DNA of 35,199 nt from NCBI GenBank assembly GCA_049841315.1, contig JASGDB010000127.1:1-35199 (forward strand), written 5' to 3'. Positions 1-7,460 of the stretch are shown here, piece after piece (position 1 is the stretch's first letter; every line of letters begins with the position of its first letter). The notes below the pieces were generated by a model. It saw nothing but the letters and a program-made list of their open reading frames with translations. It was not told the DNA's origin and did not search any database. Source of the DNA: JASGDB01 sp049841315 (GTDB lineage Bacteria; Bacteroidota; Bacteroidia; Flavobacteriales; Weeksellaceae). The position numbers and the translations under genes were made by a program.

Positions 1-32
1 AAAAAATTAACTTTTAGAATTTGGATTTTAAC

Positions 33-184
33 ATAGGATGTTTAAAAATTATTCAGAACTCAAATTTTCACGGAATTTTTCTTTACCCCAACCCTAAAGG
101 GAGGAAAAATCCCCTGCAAATTTCATCAAAATTATCCCCTTTAGGGTTGGGGAAATTGATTTTGATGAAATTTAAACAGTTTTT
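33..184 (-). repeat. MITE-like two-hairpin repeat, diverged copy
   Basis: This is the reverse-strand copy of the element also present at 28737-28886 and 35076-35199. It holds the same inner palindrome (AAATTTCATCAAAATTA facing TAATTTTGATGAAATTT in the other copies) and the same CCCTAAAGGG-type segments. Both outer ends have drifted from the AGAGCYTGTTTAAA terminal repeat seen in the copy at 28737. The open frame that runs through it at 21-275 is a by-product of the repeat and not a gene. I see nothing else between 1 and 210. Confidence 0.75.
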
Positions 185-210
185 CAAATTTACCAAGTCT
201 ATCCCTCATT

Positions 211-1089
211 TTACTCATTTTCCAGTTTTATTTTTGAATCCGCCAGAGCTGCCTTTTCCTTTTCGGAAAGTTTAGGAAATTGCAAATCCATTTTTTCTAA
301 AGCATCAATGATAATCTGTATGGCAGCCATCCTTGCAAACCATTTCTGGTCGGCAGGAATCACAAACCATGGCGCATAATCTTTTGAAGTTTCGTTGATA
401 GCATCTTCGTAGGCTTGCATATATTCTTTCCAAAGCTGTCGTTCCGAAATATCACCGGAAGAAAATTTCCAGTTTTTCTCCGATTCGTTTATTCTGTCCA
501 GAAAACGCTGTTTTTGTTCTTCTTTGGAAACATTCAGGAAAATTTTGATAATCGTTGTTCCGTTATCCGCCAGATGTTTTTCAAAATTGCGGATGCTCTC
601 ATAGCGGTTATCCCAGAATTTTTTATCGAAATCCTTTACATCCTTCCATACTTTTTCACTGAGATTATATTCCGGATGTACTTTGCATACCAGCACACTT
701 TCGTAATGACTACGGTTAAAAATTCCGATTTTTCCCTTTTCGGGAAGCGCCTGATAATGCCGCCAGATAAAATCATGAGAATATTCTTTTGAATTGGGTG
801 TTTTAAAGCTGGTTACCTCACAGCCTTGCGGATTCACCCCGCCGAATACGTGTTCTATTAACGAATCTTTCCCAGCCGCATCCATCGCCTGAAGCACGAT
901 TAACAGTGATTTGCTTCCGTCCGCATACAGCTTTTCCTGAAGTTCTCTGAGTTTATCTTTTTCTTTCCGGAGAATTTCAAGACCTTCTTCTTTCGTCAGT
1001 TTTCCTTTGTAAGCGGTGTCTGCTTTTTCGATTAAAAATTTGCCTTTCACCTGAAAATCATTGCTGAAATCTAAATCCATAGTATACAT
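211..1089 (-). CDS. PPK2 family polyphosphate:nucleotide phosphotransferase
   Basis: A polyphosphate kinase 2 family protein of 292 residues, expected in the cytoplasm. These enzymes move phosphate between inorganic polyphosphate and nucleotides (NMP/NDP to NDP/NTP, or the reverse). Visible motifs are the Walker A-type QAMDAAGKDS at about 67-76, HVFGGVNPQGCEV following it, the Walker B-like region FNRSHYE at 124-130, and the arginine-containing lid RFLDRINESEKNWKFS at about 195-210. The AMDAAGKD and GVNPQG forms resemble the class III-like subgroup, which phosphorylates AMP and ADP; substrate preference is inferred from family likeness only. A second in-frame ATG at 1080 could be the true start. 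It lies downstream of the DUF1573 gene on the same strand, but a terminator separates them. Confidence 0.93.
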   Translation of the reverse strand: MYTMDLDFSNDFQVKGKFLIEKADTAYKGKLTKEEGLEILRKEKDKLRELQEKLYADGSKSLLIVLQAMDAAGKDSLIEHVFGGVNPQGCEVTSFKTPNSKEYSHDFIWRHYQALPEKGKIGIFNRSHYESVLVCKVHPEYNLSEKVWKDVKDFDKKFWDNRYESIRNFEKHLADNGTTIIKIFLNVSKEEQKQRFLDRINESEKNWKFSSGDISERQLWKEYMQAYEDAINETSKDYAPWFVIPADQKWFARMAAIQIIIDALEKMDLQFPKLSEKEKAALADSKIKLENE

Positions 1090-1103
1090 TTTAAAGGTTA
1101 AAA

Positions 1104-1136
1104 ATAAAAAAACCGTTTCACATAATCATGAAACGG
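1104..1136 (-). terminator. Rho-independent terminator after DUF1573 gene
   Basis: Read on the minus strand, CCGTTTCA and TGAAACGG form a perfect 8-bp stem around an 8-nt loop, followed by a run of seven T. It lies 26 bases past the DUF1573 stop codon and before the PPK2 start, so PPK2 probably has its own promoter. Confidence 0.8.
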
Positions 1137-1161
1137 CTGTTATTATTTCACTTTGAAGTGA

Positions 1162-1698
1162 TTATTTCTTTTTTTTCGCAGCAGAAGTTTTTTTAGCTTT
1201 TGATACTGCTTTAGGGGCAGCTTTTTTAGCTTCAACAGGAGTAGAAACAGCGGCCTCTGCTCTTAATTCACCCTGATCTGCGGCTACTGCAGTTTTTAAT
1301 TCTCTTGCATCAGCAACGGCAACGGTAGCATCGCCTTCCACAACATTACCTTTTATATATATCACAGATCTGCTGTTCTGCGGGTCGTTAGAGAAAACTT
1401 CAATGCTTTTCTGGAAAGGATTCACAGAAGCTGTATTATAATGCACTGAAATTTTTCCCGATTTCCCCGGCATTATCGGCTCTTTGCTCCATTTAGGTGT
1501 TGTACATCCACAGGCAGGCTTCACATTGGAAATAATAAGAGGCTTATCACCTGTATTGGTTACTGTAAATTCCCTGTTACCATCACTTCCTTTTTTTACT
1601 GTACCGTAATCAAGAGTTACTTTATCAAAAGTAATCGTTTGTGCAGAGGCAAAAGCAGCAAACCCAATCACTGCAAATCCTGTCAATAATTTTTTCAT
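1162..1698 (-). CDS. exported DUF1573 domain protein with lysine-rich tail
   Basis: A 178-residue protein. Residues 1-19 are a signal peptide (MKKLLTGFAVIGFAAFASA, then Q). Residues 21-120 form a DUF1573 immunoglobulin-like beta-sandwich of the ASH/HYDIN type, with the typical motifs FTVTNTGDKPLIISNVKPAC, CGCT, PGKSG and FSNDP. From about residue 125 the sequence turns into a low-complexity Ala/Lys tail ending in AKKTSAAKKKK, reminiscent of histone H1-like tails and unusual for an exported beta-sandwich. The function of DUF1573 proteins in this phylum is not established. A TAACTTTG -7 element at 1740-1747 is the likely promoter, divergent from that of valS. Confidence 0.9.
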   Translation of the reverse strand: MKKLLTGFAVIGFAAFASAQTITFDKVTLDYGTVKKGSDGNREFTVTNTGDKPLIISNVKPACGCTTPKWSKEPIMPGKSGKISVHYNTASVNPFQKSIEVFSNDPQNSRSVIYIKGNVVEGDATVAVADARELKTAVAADQGELRAEAAVSTPVEAKKAAPKAVSKAKKTSAAKKKK

Positions 1699-1739
1699 TT
1701 TATTTCAAATTTTTGATTTTTAAAGAATAATTTAAGGAA

Positions 1740-1747
1740 CAAAGTTA
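1740..1747 (-). promoter_or_regulatory. -7 promoter element of DUF1573 gene
   Basis: On the minus strand the sequence is TAACTTTG, matching the Bacteroidota consensus TAnnTTTG, about 40 bases before the start codon. No clear -33 TTG at the usual distance was seen. Confidence 0.55.
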
Positions 1748-1790
1748 TAAAATAATTTCAAACTATGTTCTTTTATTTTTTAGTTTGAGC

Positions 1791-1798
1791 TATTTTTG
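1791..1798 (+). promoter_or_regulatory. -7 promoter element, likely valS
   Basis: TATTTTTG matches TAnnTTTG. If used, transcription starts near 1805 and the valS leader is about 175 nt long, including the palindromic repeat module at 1818-1975. Confidence 0.5.
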
Positions 1799-1817
1799 CA
1801 AATTGTAAGCCAAACTT

Positions 1818-1975
1818 GAACAAAGAGCCAAGAAAAAAGTAAAAAGAACCAAGTAGGGTTAGAATAACCAACCATTCCCCTCCTTTGGAGGGGTGGCAAA
1901 ATTTTCAGAAAGAAAATTTTGACGGGGTGGTTAACTCACAACCCGAAACTCGTAACTCGTAACTCGAAACAAACA
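1818..1975 (+). repeat. composite intergenic repeat module, copy A
   Basis: Three blocks occur in order. First, AGAGCCAAG..AAAAAGTAAAAAGAACCAAGT at 1822-1854. Second, a palindromic core at about 1876-1932 in which CCCCTCC pairs with GGAGGGG and AAAATTTTC pairs with GAAAATTTT, closing with GACGGGGTGGTT. Third, tandem CGAAACTCGTAACTCG-like repeats up to 1970. The same three blocks in the same order, but inverted, lie at 6385-6560. In both places the ACTCGAAAC end lies within about 15 bases of a start codon (valS here). Confidence 0.8.
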
Positions 1976-1979
1976 GACT

Positions 1980-4625
1980 ATGATTTCAGAAAAATACAAC
2001 CCGCAGGAAACCGAACAGAAATGGTATAATTACTGGATGGAAAACCGGTATTTTCATTCCGTTCCCGATAACAGACCGCCTTATACGATTGTAATTCCGC
2101 CGCCGAACGTGACGGGAATTCTTCATATGGGACACATGCTGAACAATACGATTCAGGATGTTTTGGTTCGCCGTGCGAGAATGCAGGGATTTAACGCGTG
2201 TTGGGTTCCGGGAACTGACCACGCTTCCATTGCGACGGAAGCCAAAGTCGTTGCCAAACTGAAATCCGAAGGCATCAACAAATCCGATATTACGAGAGAA
2301 GAATTCCTGAAACACGCCTGGGAATGGACGGATAAATACGGAGGAACGATTCTGGAACAATTAAAAAAACTCGGTTGCTCCTGCGATTGGGACAGAACGA
2401 GATTTACCCTTGAAGACAAACTTTCCCAACAGGTTATCAAATCTTTTGTTGAGTTATATAATAAAGGATTGATTTACAGAGGATACCGAATGGTAAATTG
2501 GGATCCGGAAGCGAAAACCAATATTTCCGATGAGGAAGTTATTTTTAAGGAACAAAACGGAAAACTGTATTATTTAAAATATCAAATCGAAGGTTCGGAA
2601 GAATTTCTTTCCGTTGCAACAACGCGTCCTGAAACCATTTTCGGGGATACTGCCGTTTGCGTAAATCCGAATGATGAAAGGTATTCTCATTTAAAAGGGA
2701 AAAAAGTTATCGTTCCGATTGCCAACCGTTCTATTCCGATTATTGAAGATGAATATGTGGATATTGAATTCGGAACAGGTGCATTGAAAATCACGCCGGC
2801 ACACGATACGAATGACTACGAAATCGGGCAAAGGCACAAACTTCCGATGATTGATTCTTTGGACGATGATGGAAATCTGAATGAACACGGACTTCATTAC
2901 AACGGAAAAAACCGTTTTGAAGTAAGAAAACTCATCGCAAAAGAACTCGAAGAAAAAGGACTTCTTTTAAAAGCCGAAGATTATGTGAATAAAGTCGGGA
3001 CTTCCGAAAGAACCGGAGCGGTTATCGAACCGAAAATCTCGCAGCAATGGTTTTTGAAAATGGATTCCATCGCAAAACCGGCTTTGGATGTCGTGATGAA
3101 TGATGAAATTAAATTTTATCCCGAAAAATTCAAAAACACCTATAAACACTGGATGGAAAACATCCGCGACTGGAATATTTCCCGACAACTTTGGTGGGGA
3201 CAACAGATTCCGGCGTATTATATTGAAGCCCCATCTAACTTCCCCAAAGGGGAAGAACTTGCGGACGCTTATGTTGTTGCGGAAACAGAAGAGGAAGCAC
3301 GGAAATTAGCACTGGAAAAGTTCCCCTCCTTAGGAGGGGTTAGGGGAGGCTTCCGACTTAGACAAGACGAAGACGCTCTCGACACTTGGTTTTCCTCGTG
3401 GTTGTGGCCGATGTCCGTTTTCGACGGAATGTTAGATGCCGAAAACAAAGACATTCAGTATTATTATCCGACTTCGGATTTGGTAACGGGACCGGATATT
3501 ATTTTCTTCTGGGTGGCGAGAATGATTATGGCAGGACTGGAATTTCGCAATGATGTTCCGTTTAAAAATGTGTATTTCACGGGAATTGTTCGTGATAAGC
3601 AGAGACGAAAAATGTCAAAATCGCTTGGAAATTCGCCTGACCCGCTGGAATTGATTGACAAATACGGTGCAGACAGCGTTCGTGTGGGAATTCTATTGAG
3701 TTCTGCGGCAGGAAATGATTTGCTTTTTGATGAAGATTTGATGTTGCAGGGAAGAAATTTCGCTACAAAAATCTGGAACGCTTTCCGATTGATTCAGGGA
3801 TGGAAAAAAGAAAACAAACCAGCCAATGAAGCCGAAAAACAAACTTTGGAATGGTTCGGAAGCCAAATGGATAAAACCATTGCCGAAATTACCGACCAGT
3901 TCGATAAATTCAGGATTTCTGATGCTTTGCATCTGATTTACAAACTGATTTGGGACGATTTCTGTTCGTGGTATTTAGAAGCGATTAAACCGAATTTCGG
4001 AGAGGGAATTTCGCAGGAAGTGTATGATAAAACGATTGTGTATTTTGAAGAACTGATGAAACTTCTTCATCCGTTTATGCCGTTCCTGACCGAAGAATTG
4101 TGGCAATCCGTGTCGGATAGACAAATTAATGAAGCGTTAATTATCTCGCAACAAAGAAAATCAGGAACATTTAATACTCAAAAACTCGAAGAATTTGACT
4201 TTGCAAAAGAAGTCATTTCCGGAGTGAGAAATTACCGCCAAAGCAAAGGAATTTCGCCTCGTGAAGCAGTGGAATTATTTACCAATGCTTCCGGATTTGC
4301 CAACGAAGCGGTTGTTCAAAAATTAGCGAATATTTCAGCATTTCATTTTGCCGAAAAAACGGATAAGCCGAGTTTCACGTTTTTGGTTGGAGCAACAGAA
4401 GTTTCCATTCCGTTGAGTGAAAACTTGGATTTAGCCGAAGAAAAAGCCAAAACCGAAGAAGAACTGAAATATCTGAAAGGCTTTTTAATTTCCGTTGAAA
4501 AGAAACTTTCCAATGAAAAATTCGTTGCCAACGCAAAACCGGAAATCGTAGATGTAGAAAGAAAAAAACTAAAAGATACGCAAGATAAAATTGCGATTTT
4601 GGAGGAGAAATTGAGGAGTTTGTAG
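1980..4625 (+). CDS. valS: valine--tRNA ligase
   Basis: Class I valyl-tRNA synthetase, 881 residues, the usual length for the family. It charges tRNA-Val with valine in the cytoplasm. The HIGH-type motif is PPPNVTGILHMGH (HMGH at 49-52) and the KMSKS loop is at 544-548. The editing domain lies roughly at 190-340, with ATTRPETIFGD at its start. LDTWFSSWLWPMSVF follows the second part of the catalytic domain. The last 65 residues form the coiled-coil tRNA-binding arm. Odd feature: residues 416-427 and 447-458 are encoded by two inverted copies of a 35-nt palindromic repeat (3226-3260 and 3318-3352). They flank the conserved segment DAYVVAETEEEARKLALE, and the frame stays open. The 3' end converges on the ABC exporter gene, with five bases between the stop codons and no terminator visible. 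Confidence 0.98.
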   Translation: MISEKYNPQETEQKWYNYWMENRYFHSVPDNRPPYTIVIPPPNVTGILHMGHMLNNTIQDVLVRRARMQGFNACWVPGTDHASIATEAKVVAKLKSEGINKSDITREEFLKHAWEWTDKYGGTILEQLKKLGCSCDWDRTRFTLEDKLSQQVIKSFVELYNKGLIYRGYRMVNWDPEAKTNISDEEVIFKEQNGKLYYLKYQIEGSEEFLSVATTRPETIFGDTAVCVNPNDERYSHLKGKKVIVPIANRSIPIIEDEYVDIEFGTGALKITPAHDTNDYEIGQRHKLPMIDSLDDDGNLNEHGLHYNGKNRFEVRKLIAKELEEKGLLLKAEDYVNKVGTSERTGAVIEPKISQQWFLKMDSIAKPALDVVMNDEIKFYPEKFKNTYKHWMENIRDWNISRQLWWGQQIPAYYIEAPSNFPKGEELADAYVVAETEEEARKLALEKFPSLGGVRGGFRLRQDEDALDTWFSSWLWPMSVFDGMLDAENKDIQYYYPTSDLVTGPDIIFFWVARMIMAGLEFRNDVPFKNVYFTGIVRDKQRRKMSKSLGNSPDPLELIDKYGADSVRVGILLSSAAGNDLLFDEDLMLQGRNFATKIWNAFRLIQGWKKENKPANEAEKQTLEWFGSQMDKTIAEITDQFDKFRISDALHLIYKLIWDDFCSWYLEAIKPNFGEGISQEVYDKTIVYFEELMKLLHPFMPFLTEELWQSVSDRQINEALIISQQRKSGTFNTQKLEEFDFAKEVISGVRNYRQSKGISPREAVELFTNASGFANEAVVQKLANISAFHFAEKTDKPSFTFLVGATEVSIPLSENLDLAEEKAKTEEELKYLKGFLISVEKKLSNEKFVANAKPEIVDVERKKLKDTQDKIAILEEKLRSL
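3226..3260 (-). repeat. 35-nt palindromic element inside valS, copy 1
   Basis: Read on the minus strand it begins AAGTT, has a CTTCCCC/GGGGAAG stem, continues GTTAGATGGGG and ends CTT. It aligns without gaps, 35 to 35 nt, with the element at 3318-3352 on the plus strand. On the coding strand it gives EAPSNFPKGEEL (valS residues 416-427). Confidence 0.8.
3318..3352 (+). repeat. 35-nt palindromic element inside valS, copy 2
   Basis: It begins AAGTT, has a CCCCTCC TTA GGAGGGG stem, continues TTAGGGGAGG and ends CTT. It starts exactly on a codon boundary and encodes KFPSLGGVRGGF (residues 447-458). Gly/Arg-rich sequence of this kind is not expected at this place in ValRS. Its core resembles the CCCCTCC/GGAGGGG core of the intergenic module at 1876-1898. 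Confidence 0.82.
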
Positions 4626-4630
4626 AATGA

Positions 4631-6376
4631 TTATAATTCCTCCGCTTCACTTTTCAACTGTGCTTTATACAGCGTAGCATAATACCCGTTTTTGTCCAGA
4701 AGTTCGAGGTGTTTTCCTTCTTCCACAATTTTTCCTTTGTCCATTACGATGATTTTATCGGCTTTTTCAATCGTGGAAAGCCGGTGTGCAATGATGATTG
4801 AAGTACGGTTTTTCGTGATTTTTTCCGTTGCTCTCTGGATTAATTTTTCGCTTTCGTGGTCAATGGAAGAAGTGGCTTCATCTAAAATCAGAATTTTCGG
4901 GTCGGATAAATACGCTCTCAAAAATGATAATAATTGTCTTTGCCCCAAAGAAATCGAAGAACCTCTTTCGCTTACCACGTAATCGTAATTTCCCGGAAGT
5001 TTTTCGATAAATTCATCAACTTCAATTTCTTTTGCCGCCTGTTTTACCTGTTCCAGAGTAATGGTTTCATCGCCGAAAGAAAGGTTTTCAAAAATACTTC
5101 CGTGAAACAGAAATACATCCTGCAAAACCACGCCGATATGACTTCTCAGATTGTAAAGTTCATACTCTTTCAAATCCACATCATCAATTTTTATCGTTCC
5201 GGAATTGATGTCGTACAATCTCGTAATCAAACTGATAATCGTGGATTTACCTGCTCCTGTCGCTCCGACAATCGCAACGGTTTCTCCCGGATTCACTTTA
5301 AAATCAATGCCTTTCAGCACTTCTTGTTTTTCATCGTAAGCGAAATGAACATTTTTAAATTCAATTTTTCCTTCAAATTCGGTTTTTACAGTTTTTCCGT
5401 TATTCGGCATCGAAAAATCTTCGTCCATTACGCCTAAAACCCTTTCTGCACCTACAATTCCACGCTGAATATTATTGAAACGGTCGGCAATCTGGCGAAG
5501 CGGACGAATCAGCATCGAAATATACTGGATGAATGCAATGACAGCACCCGCTTTTATGGTAATAAATCCGCCGTAAAACAGCATAATTCCGATGAACAAA
5601 GACGAAATCAGTTCCACAACGGGAAAAAATAATGAGAAAATAAAAACCGTTCTCAGCAAAGCCCCTTTCAGGGTAATGTTAATCTTGTCAAATTTTTCAA
5701 ATTCCGCTTCCTGCCTTCCGAAAACCTGAATCAGAGGCATTCCTGCCAAACGTTCCTGTACAAAGGAATTTTGTATCGCCGTCCAAGACCTTTCATCGCC
5801 GAATGCTTTTTTTAATCTTTTCTGAAAAAACCGTGTGATAACCACCATCAGCGGAAGAATTACAAGGGAAATGTAACTTAAATTGGCATTTACCTGAAAC
5901 ATCATAAACAACACAAAAACAATACGCAAAACATCTCCGAAAACCATTAAAAATCCGTCTGTGTAAACCGTCGCAATAGTTTCCACATCGCCGACAGCAC
6001 GGGTTACGAGTTGTCCGATTGGTGTTTTATCAAAAAAGGAAGTTCTGAAATAAATGAGTTTGTGATACAGCCGTTCCCGAATATCACGGATGACGTTCTG
6101 CGAGATAAAATTCGAGAAAAAAACGAGGAAAAAATTGAGAATCGTTTCCGCAAAAACCAGTGCGACGAAGATGTAAATATGCTTCATCATCAGCGATTTA
6201 TCACGAAGATTGATGATGTCGTTGTCCACAATTTCCATTGAAAGATACGGTCTGTACGTGGAAACCACAGCAAGTAAAACGGAAATGATTAACGTCAGGA
6301 CAAACCACGTCCGGAACTTCATTCCGATAACGAAAAGCCTTTTAATAATATCCCAAGTTGATTGTTTTTTGCTCAT
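4631..6376 (-). CDS. ABC exporter, fused permease and ATPase
   Basis: A half-transporter of 581 residues with an N-terminal type 1 exporter membrane domain (six predicted spans, about residues 15-310) and a C-terminal ATPase domain. Visible motifs: Walker A GATGAGKST near 371, Q-loop in GVVLQDVFLFHGSI, signature ISLGQRQLLS (LSLGQ form rather than LSGGQ) near 474, Walker B ILILDEATSSID near 495, and H-loop IIIAHRLST. It probably forms a homodimer in the inner membrane and exports a lipid, drug or peptide; the substrate cannot be told. An open upstream extension reaches 6424, but MSKKQSTWDIIKRL at 6376 is the natural start, because the extension lies in repeat DNA (6385-6560). It is convergent with valS. 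Confidence 0.93.
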   Translation of the reverse strand: MSKKQSTWDIIKRLFVIGMKFRTWFVLTLIISVLLAVVSTYRPYLSMEIVDNDIINLRDKSLMMKHIYIFVALVFAETILNFFLVFFSNFISQNVIRDIRERLYHKLIYFRTSFFDKTPIGQLVTRAVGDVETIATVYTDGFLMVFGDVLRIVFVLFMMFQVNANLSYISLVILPLMVVITRFFQKRLKKAFGDERSWTAIQNSFVQERLAGMPLIQVFGRQEAEFEKFDKINITLKGALLRTVFIFSLFFPVVELISSLFIGIMLFYGGFITIKAGAVIAFIQYISMLIRPLRQIADRFNNIQRGIVGAERVLGVMDEDFSMPNNGKTVKTEFEGKIEFKNVHFAYDEKQEVLKGIDFKVNPGETVAIVGATGAGKSTIISLITRLYDINSGTIKIDDVDLKEYELYNLRSHIGVVLQDVFLFHGSIFENLSFGDETITLEQVKQAAKEIEVDEFIEKLPGNYDYVVSERGSSISLGQRQLLSFLRAYLSDPKILILDEATSSIDHESEKLIQRATEKITKNRTSIIIAHRLSTIEKADKIIVMDKGKIVEEGKHLELLDKNGYYATLYKAQLKSEAEEL

Positions 6377-6384
6377 TCTAATTT

Positions 6385-6560
6385 TTTGTTTCGAGTTTCG
6401 AGGTGCGGGTTTCGAGTTTAACACCCCGTCTAAATTTTCCTCCTGAAAATTTAGACACCCCTCTTAAAAAGAGGGGAATATTTCCGTTTTCTTTCGGACT
6501 TTTGGTTTTAATGACTTGACCCACTTGGCTCTTTTTACTTTTTGCTTGGCTCTTATCATT
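6385..6560 (-). repeat. composite intergenic repeat module, copy B
   Basis: This is the inverted counterpart of 1818-1975. Read on the minus strand it has AAGAGCCAAG..AAAAAGTAAAAAGAGCCAAGT, a spacer, a CCCCTC/GAGGGG palindrome, the pair AAATTTTC/GAAAATTT followed by AGACGGGGTG, then repeated ACTCGAAAC units ending eight bases before the ABC exporter start codon. The spacer between first block and palindrome is longer than in copy A. Confidence 0.8.
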
Positions 6561-7291
6561 TACCATTCATACCCAACATCCACCAAAAAAAGTCCGTGTG
6601 CCGGAGCGGAACTTCCTGCGGAATTGCGGTTTTGGTCTACTATAATTTTCCTCAAATCTTCCGGCCGGATTTTTCCGCTTCCGATTTCCACCATTGTTCC
6701 GACAATTGCCCGAACCATATTGCGGAGAAAGCGATTCGCAGAAATGGTAAATTTCAGTTCCGTTCCGTTTTGTTCCCATTCTGCTTTGTAAATTTTGCAG
6801 AGATTGGTTTTATTGTCGCCCCCGACTTTGGCAAAACTTCCGAAATCTTCGTATTCAAAAAGGATTTTGCAGGCTTCATTCATTTTTTCGAGATTAAAAT
6901 CCGGCTTTCGGAACTGCCACGCAAAATTTTCCGTAAAAGGATTTTTTTCCAGAGAAATATAATATTCATACGTTCTGAAAGTCGCATCAAAACGGGCGTG
7001 GAAATCATCTTTTACTTTAAAAATTCTTTTCACGGCAATATCGGCAGGCAGAAAACTGTTCAGGCGGTACGGAAGATTTTCGTCCAAAATCTGCTCCGTA
7101 TCAAAATGGGCAAACATTTTTTTGGCGTGAACTCCGGTGTCGGTTCTTCCGGCTCCCGTGGTTTTTATTTCTTCCCGAAGTATCGTGGAAAGGGCTTTTT
7201 CCAGTTCCTGCTGAACGGAATTTTCTCTCCGCTGAATCTGATACCCGAAATAATTTTTACCGTTATAAGAAAATTCGATGAAATACCTCAA
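6560..7291 (-). CDS. truA: tRNA pseudouridine synthase A
   Basis: TruA converts U38-U40 in the anticodon arm of tRNAs to pseudouridine. With a TTG start at 7291 the protein is 243 residues and begins MRYFIEFSYNGKNYFGYQ, the usual family N-terminus. The catalytic aspartate is D51 in GAGRTDTGVHA. FLRNMVRAIVGTMVEIG near the C-terminus is the conserved TruA core motif. The frame stays open upstream to an ATG at 7381, but those 30 residues are unlike the family, and a TATTTTTG promoter element lies at 7310-7317, inside that extension. Both points favour the TTG start with a very short leader. Confidence 0.92.
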   Translation of the reverse strand: MRYFIEFSYNGKNYFGYQIQRRENSVQQELEKALSTILREEIKTTGAGRTDTGVHAKKMFAHFDTEQILDENLPYRLNSFLPADIAVKRIFKVKDDFHARFDATFRTYEYYISLEKNPFTENFAWQFRKPDFNLEKMNEACKILFEYEDFGSFAKVGGDNKTNLCKIYKAEWEQNGTELKFTISANRFLRNMVRAIVGTMVEIGSGKIRPEDLRKIIVDQNRNSAGSSAPAHGLFLVDVGYEW

Positions 7292-7309
7292 TTTTGTAAA
7301 TTTGCATTG

Positions 7310-7317
7310 CAAAAATA
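7310..7317 (-). promoter_or_regulatory. -7 promoter element of truA
   Basis: TATTTTTG on the minus strand fits TAnnTTTG and ends 18 bases before the TTG start codon. This would give a leader of only about a dozen bases and helps decide the truA start. Confidence 0.5.
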
Positions 7318-7460
7318 CGATTTTAAAAAATCCTGACCGATTTTTTCGGAATTTTGACAGGCTGAAATTATTTAAACGCAAAGCCCATTAGGATTTTTTG
7401 TACATTTAAAAACTCGTTTTAATCCTTGAACTCTAAACATTAAACCATAATCAAAAAAAA

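Noticed and set aside
21..275. 84-codon open frame at the left edge
   Set aside because: It runs through the reversed MITE-like repeat and into the end of the PPK2 gene; the protein is low-complexity and unlike any family.
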